NCBI GenBank assembly: GCA_003482695.1 | Contig: DMYC01000272.1 | Coordinates: forward strand, 2,933 to 11,632 | DNA length: 8,700 nucleotides | Direction: 5' to 3' | Origin: Clostridiales bacterium UBA8960 | Lineage (GTDB): Bacteria > Bacillota > Clostridia > Peptostreptococcales > Acidaminobacteraceae | Shown: positions 1 to 4,787 of the stretch, piece after piece | How the letters are laid out: each line of letters starts with the position of its first letter | Position numbering within the stretch: position 1 is the stretch's first letter | Made by a program: the position numbers and the translations under genes | Notes under the pieces: model-generated | Database searches by the model: none | What the model was told of the DNA's origin: nothing | What the model saw: the letters and a program-made list of their open reading frames with translations, nothing else

Positions 1-108
1 ACCCTCTTTTACTTTAAGGTGAACTTTTACAGTGTCACCAACGTTAAAATTAGGGAGATCATTTCTTAATTGCTCGTTATCGATAGTCTTAATGATATTT
101 TGGTTCAT
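1..108 (-). CDS. rplS: 50S ribosomal protein bL19, N-terminal part (gene continues past the window's left edge)
   Basis: The first 36 codons encode the N-terminus of ribosomal protein bL19, a large-subunit protein located near the interface with the small subunit. The visible protein starts [17 protein letters not shown] and goes on to [15 protein letters not shown], the typical bL19 opening of a short helix followed by the first strand of an SH3-like barrel. The ATG at 108-106 has a very strong Shine-Dalgarno, AAGGAGGT, at 122-115. trmD lies upstream, and trmD followed by rplS is the standard order in Firmicutes. The 99-bp gap before the gene, its own promoter and a possible leader structure suggest expression partly independent of trmD. 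The C-terminal two thirds are outside the window. Confidence 0.95.
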   Translation of the reverse strand, partial: MNQNIIKTIDNEQLRNDLPNFNVGDTVKVHLKVKEG

Positions 109-114
109 ATAACT

Positions 115-126
115 ACCTCCTTCCTT
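115..126 (-). promoter_or_regulatory. Strong ribosome-binding site of rplS
   Basis: Read on the minus strand this is AAGGAAGGAGGT, a near-perfect anti-16S match (AAGGAGGT at 122-115) preceded by a second AAGG copy. It ends 6 nt before the rplS ATG. It lies directly after the predicted leader stem (168-127), so folding or protein binding there could influence its accessibility; that link is inference. Confidence 0.85.
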
Positions 127-168
127 CGTAGATGTTCTTAATAGCTTACACTAAAAGAGGACCATCCG
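127..168 (-). promoter_or_regulatory. Candidate structured mRNA leader of rplS (L19-leader-like)
   Basis: The untranslated RNA before rplS can fold into one nested arm. The outer stem pairs 166-163 (GATG) with 134-131 (CATC) and, past a 2-nt bulge, 168-167 with 128-127. The inner stem pairs 158-155 (TCTT) with 139-136 (AAGA) and 153-151 (TAG) with 144-142 (CTA), closing a 6-nt loop (TGTAAG, 150-145). The structure ends right before the Shine-Dalgarno. Low-GC Gram-positive bacteria are known to carry a short L19 leader element in the rplS 5' UTR, thought to serve autoregulation by the ribosomal protein. Position and size (42 nt) fit, but I cannot score the match to that family, and the stems are short and AT-rich. 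Confidence 0.45.
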
Positions 169-184
169 TATTACAACAAAATGT

Positions 185-213
185 ATTATATCATTTCATT
201 GGTTACTTTACAA
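185..213 (-). promoter_or_regulatory. Predicted sigma-A promoter for rplS, overlapping the trmD stop codon
   Basis: On the minus strand the -35 element is TTGTAA (213-208, four of six consensus bases), followed by a 17-bp spacer and a perfect -10 TATAAT (190-185). A TG one base upstream of the -10 (193-192) makes an extended -10, which commonly compensates for a weak -35. Transcription should begin near 178, giving a leader of about 70 nt before the rplS ATG. The -35 uses the last bases and stop codon of trmD. No transcript data are available, so the call rests on sequence and position. Confidence 0.65.
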
Positions 214-936
214 GTGCTTTTTAAGTATTTTAATCGTCTGTTTATCATGAACTTTCTTGGTGAAAGCCTCAAACAAATCCGGTCGTCTTGATTTTGTAAT
301 TTCAAGCGATTGATCAAGCCGCCACTTGGCAATTTCAGCATGGTGACCTGAAAGTAGAACCTCTGGCACCATATCGCCATCGATTTCAACTGGTCGAGTA
401 TAATGTGGGTATTCAAGTAGGCCGTTCACAAAACTCTCGTCTTCAGCAGACGCATCGTTCTTCAGCACAGAATCCACCATACGACTTACGCTGTCCATAA
501 GAACCATCGCAGCAAGTTCACCACCAGTAAGCACATAATCGCCAATAGAGATTTCTTCATCTACATAACGATCGATGAATCTTTGATCCACACCCTCATA
601 ATGTCCACACACGATCGTGATTTCATCGTATGTCGACAATGAAACAACCTTCTCATGAGTGAGCGTCGTTCCTCTTGGAGACATATATATAACACGACTG
701 TTTTCAGAGCGCGGTTTAGACATAAGCGCATCGCGCAATGGCTGTACAGCCATTACCATGCCTGCTCCACCACCAAAAGGCGCATCATCCACTTTCTTGT
801 GTTTGTCTATCGAAAAGTCTCTTATTTGCTCAATTTCAACTTGTATAGCATTTTTACCGATTGCACGACCAATAATACTCGTCGAAATAAAGCCTTCAAA
901 TTGTTCAGGAAACAAAGTAAGGACTCTAAAAATCAT
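208..936 (-). CDS. trmD: tRNA (guanine-37-N1)-methyltransferase
   Basis: TrmD is a cytoplasmic, dimeric SPOUT methyltransferase. It uses S-adenosylmethionine to make m1G at position 37 of tRNAs that carry G36-G37, which prevents +1 frameshifting. The 242-residue protein has the normal length. The trefoil-knot cofactor site is clear: SPRG at 86-89, CGHYEGVDQRF at 110-120 and ISIGDYVLTGGE at 129-140. The C-terminal tRNA-binding part carries GLLEYPHYTRP (172-182), VPEVLLSGHH (190-199) and RRPDL (217-221). R152 matches the catalytic arginine R154 of E. coli. With the same offset, the E. coli catalytic D169 position holds E167 here, with D166 just before it. The ATG overlaps the rimM stop as ATGA, so translation is probably coupled to rimM. 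Confidence 0.97.
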   Translation of the reverse strand: MIFRVLTLFPEQFEGFISTSIIGRAIGKNAIQVEIEQIRDFSIDKHKKVDDAPFGGGAGMVMAVQPLRDALMSKPRSENSRVIYMSPRGTTLTHEKVVSLSTYDEITIVCGHYEGVDQRFIDRYVDEEISIGDYVLTGGELAAMVLMDSVSRMVDSVLKNDASAEDESFVNGLLEYPHYTRPVEIDGDMVPEVLLSGHHAEIAKWRLDQSLEITKSRRPDLFEAFTKKVHDKQTIKILKKHL

Positions 937-1439
937 AACATAATCCCATCTATGAGGTGCACAATGATTTTTTTCGCTTTTATGTCGATGCTTTTCACAA
1001 ACGCATCCACAACGGGCAAATAGAATACCTTGCCATCTGAAGCTTTTCTGATTTCATATAAATCTTGTGCTGTATTTTGAAGGACATCTTTTAAATGACC
1101 TATAAACTCACCATCTTCGTCAAATATCTCACAGCCAATCAAATCGACAACATAGTGACCTTCACCATCATCTTCGACGTCTTTCCGTTCAATATAAACA
1201 TTTTTATTCATAAAGCCCATAACTTTATTGATATCGTCATAACCGACAAATTTGAGGAGCACCATGTTTTTATGAACACGCGTCGACTCGATTTTAAATT
1301 TGATCTTGCCTTCACCTTCAACATAAAAATACTCAAATGATTCAAACTTATCTAAATCATCACTGTAAGGATAAATTTTCACTTCACCTTTAACGCCATG
1401 TGTATTGACGATTTTGCCCATATTAAAGCAGCCTTCCAT
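933..1439 (-). CDS. rimM: Ribosome maturation factor RimM
   Basis: RimM binds ribosomal protein uS19 and helps mature the head of the 30S subunit and process 16S rRNA. The 168-residue protein has the usual two domains. The N-terminal RimM barrel (about 5-88) includes MGKIVNTHGVKGEVKIYPYS with the signature THGVKGE at 13-19. The C-terminal PRC barrel (about 94-167) includes YVVDLIGC (96-103), LKDVLQNTAQDLYEI (116-130) and FYLPVVDAFVKSID (139-152). The ATG at 1439 was chosen because GGAGG lies 4 nt upstream (1448-1444) and a five- or six-residue lead before GKIVNTHG is typical; Met7 is the only close alternative. The stop overlaps the trmD start by 4 bp. The 60-bp gap to khpA holds a perfect inverted repeat. 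Confidence 0.96.
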   Translation of the reverse strand: MEGCFNMGKIVNTHGVKGEVKIYPYSDDLDKFESFEYFYVEGEGKIKFKIESTRVHKNMVLLKFVGYDDINKVMGFMNKNVYIERKDVEDDGEGHYVVDLIGCEIFDEDGEFIGHLKDVLQNTAQDLYEIRKASDGKVFYLPVVDAFVKSIDIKAKKIIVHLIDGIML

Positions 1440-1450
1440 TTTTCCTCCAT

Positions 1451-1488
1451 CGATAATAAAGAAAATAGCTATTTACATGAAATAGCTA
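1451..1488 (-). terminator. Perfect 9-bp inverted repeat plus T-rich run between khpA and rimM (possible attenuator or processing site)
   Basis: On the minus strand TAGCTATTT (1488-1480) is followed by a 5-nt loop, CATGT, and its exact complement AAATAGCTA (1474-1466). A T-rich run, TTTTCTTTATTAT (1465-1453), comes next. The layout resembles a Rho-independent terminator inside the operon. However, the stem has only two G-C pairs and the T run is interrupted, so termination is probably weak. It sits 12 nt downstream of the khpA stop and ends 17 nt before the rimM Shine-Dalgarno. Partial termination, 3'-end protection of the rpsP-khpA message or RNase processing would each fit. Confidence 0.4.
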
Positions 1489-1499
1489 CGATCCGTTTA

Positions 1500-1730
1500 T
1501 TATTGTACGATTTCTACAACAACTCTTTTATTTTCTTTTGTCGCCGCAGCTTTAACAACCGTACGGATCGCTTTCGCGATTCTACCTTGTTTGCCGATGA
1601 CCTTGCCCATATCTTCAGGAGCAACCTTGAGCTCAATGATAACAGATTGAGAACCCTCAATCTCTCTCACTTCAACGCTGTCAGGATGGTCGACCAACGA
1701 TGCCGCAATAATTCTAACCAATTCGCTCAT
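1500..1730 (-). CDS. khpA: KH-domain RNA-binding protein KhpA (YlqC family)
   Basis: This 76-residue protein is a single type II KH domain. In other Gram-positive bacteria KhpA pairs with KhpB (Jag/EloR), binds RNA, and affects cell elongation and gene expression. The sequence opens with SELVRIIAASLVDHPDSV and has the RNA-contacting loop IGKQG (45-49, GxxG type) within MGKVIGKQGRIAKAIRTVVKA (41-61). Beta-strand segments precede it (27-37) and follow it (68-75). The ATG at 1730 is supported by AGGTGA (1740-1735) 4 nt upstream. It starts 20 bp after rpsP, the usual position in Firmicutes. No ylqD lies between it and rimM, unlike in Bacillus. The family call is firm, but the RNA targets cannot be read from sequence. 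Confidence 0.94.
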   Translation of the reverse strand: MSELVRIIAASLVDHPDSVEVREIEGSQSVIIELKVAPEDMGKVIGKQGRIAKAIRTVVKAAATKENKRVVVEIVQ

Positions 1731-1750
1731 TTACTCACCTCGTATGCACA

Positions 1751-2002
1751 TTACTTTGCATCGTAAACGCCATGCTTTTTGAAAAGCGCTTTTACAGTGT
1801 CAGTAGGTTGTGCGCCATTGTCTAACCATTTTTTTGCTTTTTCAGCATCAAGTTTAACTTGATCGCTTTCAAGTAGCGGGTTGAAGTGACCGATTTGATC
1901 GATGAATTTACCATCTCTTGGTGATCTAGAATCTGCAACAACAACTCTATAGAAAGGTTTTTTCTTCGAACCCATTCTTGTCAATCTGATTTTAACTGCC
2001 AT
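1751..2002 (-). CDS. rpsP: 30S ribosomal protein bS16
   Basis: bS16 is a small-subunit protein that binds 16S rRNA early in 30S assembly. The 83-residue protein is full length and starts with the typical [20 protein letters not shown] (1-20), then [22 protein letters not shown] (21-42) and the helical [21 protein letters not shown] (51-71). The start is fixed by homology and by a ribosome-binding site that matches the 16S anti-Shine-Dalgarno over ten bases. It lies 55 bp downstream of ffh and 20 bp upstream of khpA. The ffh-rpsP-khpA-rimM-trmD-rplS order is a classic translation cluster. No clear promoter is visible in the gap before it, so it is probably transcribed with ffh. Confidence 0.98.
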   Translation of the reverse strand: MAVKIRLTRMGSKKKPFYRVVVADSRSPRDGKFIDQIGHFNPLLESDQVKLDAEKAKKWLDNGAQPTDTVKALFKKHGVYDAK

Positions 2003-2006
2003 ATTT

Positions 2007-2016
2007 TCACCTCCTT
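2007..2016 (-). promoter_or_regulatory. Ten-base perfect Shine-Dalgarno of rpsP
   Basis: The minus strand reads AAGGAGGTGA, fully complementary to the 3' end of Gram-positive 16S rRNA. It ends 4 nt before the ATG, or 7 nt when counted from the GGAGG core. This is the strongest ribosome-binding site in the window. It would raise rpsP output above that of ffh on a shared message, as ribosomal protein stoichiometry requires. Confidence 0.85.
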
Positions 2017-2057
2017 AGTATGCGTTCTTATTATTAAGTTAATATGAAAAGCATTTA

Positions 2058-3398
2058 TTAAAAGAATGGAAACTTTAAGCCTCCGCCTCTTTTCATCTTT
2101 TTCTCCATCCCACCAAGCTGCTTCATCATTTTTTTCGATTGTTCAAATTGTTTGAGCAATCGGTTAACTTCTGAAACATGAACACCTGACCCTGAAGCGA
2201 TTCGCTTTTTGCGGCTACCGTTTATGAGATCTGGATCTTGACGTTCTTTTGGCGTCATGGACTGGATAATCGCTTTGGTTCTTGATAGGTCTTTGTCGCT
2301 TACGTTGATTCCCTGCATCGCTTTATTGTTCATGCCTGGCATCATTTTAAGTATATCGCTGATCGGACCCATCTTTTGAAGCTGTTCGAGTTGATCGAGG
2401 AAGTCTTCCAAATCAAAGGAAGAGGTCTTCATCTTTTTCTCGAGTTTTTTTGCTTTTTCTTCATCAAAATTTTCTTGCGCTTTTTCTATCAGAGATAGAA
2501 CATCACCCATACCTAGGATTCTAGAAGCCATCCTATCTGGATAAAATTCTTCGATATCTGTCAACTTTTCTCCGATACAAGCATACTTGATCGGTTTGCC
2601 CGTTACGGCTCTAACGGATAATGCGGCACCACCACGGGTGTCACCATCGAGTTTTGTTAAGATCACACCGCTAATTTCAAGTTGTCCATTAAAATGAGTG
2701 GCGACATTGACTGCATCTTGTCCCGTCATGGCATCAAGAACGAGCAGTATTTCTTTCGGATTGACCGCTTCCTTGATCATAAGGAGTTCTTGCATCAGTG
2801 CTTCATCAATATGAAGGCGACCTGCTGTATCGATAATGACGACGTCGTTATTGAAATGAATGGCATGTGCCAATCCTGCTTTTGCGATGTCGACAGGATT
2901 TGTCTGATTGCCCATCTCGAATACTGGGACATCGACTTTTTCACCGACGACTTTAAGCTGCTGAATCGCAGCAGGTCTATAAATGTCACAAGCAATCAAA
3001 ATCGGCCTTTTGCCTTGCTTTTTGAGAATGCTGCCGAGCTTACCACAAGTGGTTGTTTTACCAGCACCTTGAAGGCCCGCCATCATGATGACAGTCGGTG
3101 GTTTGGAACTATATTCTATCTTACTTTGCGTTTTTCCCATCAAATTCGTCAATTCCTCATTGACGAGCTTGATGACCTGTTGCCCTGGTGTAAGACTCTG
3201 CATTACAGAATCTCCAATCGCACGCTCAGTAACCGTATTTATAAAATCTTTGACGACTTTGAAGTTGACATCCGCCTCGAGTAGCGCGAGTTTGACTTCT
3301 CTCATAGCGTCTTTGACATCTTTTTCATTAAGCTTGCCTTTACCTCTTAACTGGTTAAAGGCGCCTTGCAGTTTCTCAGCTAAGCTTTCAAACGCCAC
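2058..3398 (-). CDS. ffh: Signal recognition particle GTPase Ffh (SRP54)
   Basis: Ffh is the protein part of bacterial SRP. It binds the SRP RNA and hydrophobic signal sequences at the ribosome, then docks with FtsY at the membrane. The 446-residue protein shows the NG and M domains. The N domain (about 1-88) contains LLEADVNFKVV. The GTPase domain has G1 GLQGAGKTT (108-116), DIYRPAAIQQL (138-148), DTAGR (190-194) and TKLDG (248-252). The M domain (about 310-446) has the RNA-binding RKKRIASGSG (396-405) and many methionines in the signal-binding groove, such as MMPGMN and MMKQLGGM. The start codon is GTG (3398-3396), with AGGAGG 7 nt upstream. It follows ylxM by 30 bp, the usual pairing. SRP RNA is not encoded in this window. 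Confidence 0.98.
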   Translation of the reverse strand: MAFESLAEKLQGAFNQLRGKGKLNEKDVKDAMREVKLALLEADVNFKVVKDFINTVTERAIGDSVMQSLTPGQQVIKLVNEELTNLMGKTQSKIEYSSKPPTVIMMAGLQGAGKTTTCGKLGSILKKQGKRPILIACDIYRPAAIQQLKVVGEKVDVPVFEMGNQTNPVDIAKAGLAHAIHFNNDVVIIDTAGRLHIDEALMQELLMIKEAVNPKEILLVLDAMTGQDAVNVATHFNGQLEISGVILTKLDGDTRGGAALSVRAVTGKPIKYACIGEKLTDIEEFYPDRMASRILGMGDVLSLIEKAQENFDEEKAKKLEKKMKTSSFDLEDFLDQLEQLQKMGPISDILKMMPGMNNKAMQGINVSDKDLSRTKAIIQSMTPKERQDPDLINGSRKKRIASGSGVHVSEVNRLLKQFEQSKKMMKQLGGMEKKMKRGGGLKFPFF

Positions 3399-3405
3399 GT
3401 TTCGT

Positions 3406-3411
3406 CCTCCT
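3406..3411 (-). promoter_or_regulatory. Ribosome-binding site fixing the GTG start of ffh
   Basis: AGGAGG on the minus strand lies 7 nt before GTG at 3398. No ATG near this point gives a protein beginning AFESLAEKLQGAF, so this site decides in favour of the GTG start. Confidence 0.85.
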
Positions 3412-3428
3412 AAAATGGGTCATATCCT

Positions 3429-3770
3429 CTAATCGATCTCACGCTTGATTATTTCTTTGATCTCAAACAGCAATGCATCAGCACGTGTCCGCTCAAACTC
3501 GTCAATCAATTTCAATACGGCTTCAAAAGCCGATTGCTTTTCTGTGAAACGCTTATAAAGACCCAATTGCAGTTCGTAGTTTTCAAGTACTTTCTCTGTG
3601 CGTTTTATCGTATCGTGTACGGCCTGACGACTGATGCTATGAATCTCAGATATTTCGCCCAATGAGTAATCAAGGTTGCAAAATAAATCCATAATCTCAT
3701 TTTGCTTATCTGTCAGCATCTTGCCGTAAAACTCATATAGTGCATCAATTCTCATTTTCTTCTCAAACAT
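3429..3770 (-). CDS. ylxM: YlxM-family helix-turn-helix protein (UPF0122), SRP-associated
   Basis: This 113-residue, mostly helical, charged protein belongs to the YlxM family, which is nearly always encoded directly upstream of ffh. In Streptococcus, YlxM has been reported as an accessory factor that interacts with SRP components; its biochemical role is otherwise poorly defined. The segment YSLGEISEIHSISRQAVHDTI (35-55) is a sigma-70 region-4-like helix-turn-helix, preceded by LYEFYGKMLTDKQNEIMDLF (11-30), and a helical tail follows from about 60. The protein could therefore bind nucleic acid, but no target is evident. The ATG at 3770 has TGAGGA just upstream and matches family N-termini; Met6 is an alternative. 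A consensus promoter lies immediately before the gene. Confidence 0.92.
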   Translation of the reverse strand: MFEKKMRIDALYEFYGKMLTDKQNEIMDLFCNLDYSLGEISEIHSISRQAVHDTIKRTEKVLENYELQLGLYKRFTEKQSAFEAVLKLIDEFERTRADALLFEIKEIIKREID

Positions 3771-3783
3771 AGCATCCTCACAA

Positions 3784-3812
3784 ATTATAATTCATCTCGC
3801 GGTATCTGTCAA
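3784..3812 (-). promoter_or_regulatory. Consensus sigma-A promoter upstream of ylxM
   Basis: The minus strand carries an exact TTGACA -35 (3812-3807), a 17-bp spacer and an exact TATAAT -10 (3789-3784). All twelve consensus bases are present at the preferred spacing. The predicted start is around 3779-3777, only about 7-9 nt before the ylxM ATG. It would drive ylxM, ffh and the downstream translation genes independently of smc-ftsY. A match this complete in a 70-bp gap is very unlikely to be chance. Confidence 0.85.
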
Positions 3813-3840
3813 GCAAAAAACCTTTACATCATAAATATTC

Positions 3841-4758
3841 TTAATTGAACAACGCTTCAACAAATTCATGGGGGTCGAAATTTTGAAGGTCATCGATGCC
3901 TTCACCGACGCCGATCAGCTTAACCGGAATATTCAGCTCGTTGTTGATGGCCAACACAACGCCACCTTTTGCTGTGCCATCGAGCTTGGTAAGCACGATT
4001 CCTGATATTTTTGCAGCTTCGTTGAAGACTTTTGCCTGTTGGATTGCATTTTGCCCAGTGGTCGCATCAAGCACCAAAAGCACTTCACGCTTCGCCTCTG
4101 GATATTCGCGTTCAATGATGCGAAATATTTTCGCAAGCTCGTTCATCAGGTTCACTTTATTGTGAAGCCTTCCTGCCGTGTCACAAATCAAAACGTCGAT
4201 TTTTTTCGATTTTGCAGATTGAATGGCATCGAAAATGACGGCAGCAGGATCAGAACCTTCTGATTGATGGATGACATGAACGCCGACACGATCGCCCCAC
4301 ACTTTAAGTTGGTCAATTGCTGCGGCTCTAAATGTATCCGCAGCAGCAATCAAAACGGATTTGCCTTCAGACTTAACATGATGGGCGATTTTTCCGATGG
4401 ATGTCGTCTTACCGACGCCATTGACGCCGATGACGATCATAATCGTAGGCACGTCTCCAACATGTAGTGGCACACTGTTGTTTTCTCTAAGCATCGCTTC
4501 AACCACTTCTTTAAAAACCGATTTAACTTCACTTGCATTTTTTATTTTGCGAATCTTAAGTTCGTCACGTAATTGATCGATCAATTTATGCGCAGTGGGA
4601 ATGCCGACATCAGCAATAATGAGAATTTCTTCAAGCTCATCAAACAAATCATCGTCGATTTCTCCATAATTGTTGAACAAATCGTCGATTCTGTCCGTAA
4701 TCCCTTTTCTGGTTTTATCTAGGCCTTCTTTTAATTTATTGAAAAATGAAAACGCCAT
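3841..4758 (-). CDS. ftsY: Signal recognition particle receptor FtsY
   Basis: FtsY is the membrane-associated GTPase that receives the Ffh-ribosome complex and hands it to the Sec translocon. The 305-residue protein has an N-terminal amphipathic stretch (AFSFFNKLKEGLDKTRKGI, 2-20) suited to membrane contact. The N domain runs to about 95. The GTPase domain shows G1 GVNGVGKTT (111-119), DTFRAAAIDQL (141-151), DTAGR (193-197), TKLDG (257-261) and the closing GVGEGIDDL (283-291). It lacks the long acidic A domain of the E. coli protein, as is usual in Firmicutes. The open frame extends five codons upstream to an ATG at 4773. I chose 4758 because AGGAGG lies 4 nt before it and the upstream ATG has no ribosome-binding site. 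It begins 29 bp after smc. Confidence 0.97.
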   Translation of the reverse strand: MAFSFFNKLKEGLDKTRKGITDRIDDLFNNYGEIDDDLFDELEEILIIADVGIPTAHKLIDQLRDELKIRKIKNASEVKSVFKEVVEAMLRENNSVPLHVGDVPTIMIVIGVNGVGKTTSIGKIAHHVKSEGKSVLIAAADTFRAAAIDQLKVWGDRVGVHVIHQSEGSDPAAVIFDAIQSAKSKKIDVLICDTAGRLHNKVNLMNELAKIFRIIEREYPEAKREVLLVLDATTGQNAIQQAKVFNEAAKISGIVLTKLDGTAKGGVVLAINNELNIPVKLIGVGEGIDDLQNFDPHEFVEALFN

Positions 4759-4762
4759 AGTG

Positions 4763-4768
4763 CCTCCT
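4763..4768 (-). promoter_or_regulatory. Ribosome-binding site that decides the ftsY start
   Basis: AGGAGG on the minus strand lies 4 nt before the ATG at 4758. It would be inside the coding sequence if the upstream in-frame ATG at 4773 were used, and that ATG has no purine-rich site ahead of it. Confidence 0.8.
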
Positions 4769-4787
4769 GTCATTCTTTAATATGGTT

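Noticed and set aside
655..1023. Plus-strand open frames opposite trmD and rimM.
   Set aside because: They are antisense to two conserved overlapping genes, with no recognisable domain; shadows of the coding strand.
2003..2057. A promoter for rpsP in the ffh-rpsP gap.
   Set aside because: The gap is AT-rich and has -10-like strings, but no pair of hexamers at 16-18 bp spacing reached a convincing match.
2682..3284. A 200-codon plus-strand open frame opposite ffh.
   Set aside because: It lies wholly antisense to an intact conserved gene, has an implausible composition (rich in Cys, Ile, Asp, Arg mirrored from the opposite strand) and shows no recognisable domain.
3388..3423. An 11-codon ORF (MTHFRRTKRGV) on the minus strand between ylxM and ffh that overlaps the ffh start, as a possible leader peptide.
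   Set aside because: The GAGG ahead of its ATG is only about 2 nt away, too close for normal initiation, and the frame simply runs through the ffh Shine-Dalgarno. Nothing in its sequence suggests regulation.
3815..3840. A run of six T (minus strand) after ftsY as a Rho-independent terminator.
   Set aside because: Only a 4-bp TTTA/TAAA pairing with no G-C pairs can be formed ahead of it, which is too weak for an intrinsic terminator.
4759..4773. Upstream in-frame ATG at 4773 as the ftsY start.
   Set aside because: It has no ribosome-binding site, it would put the clear AGGAGG inside the coding region, and family N-termini match the later Met.
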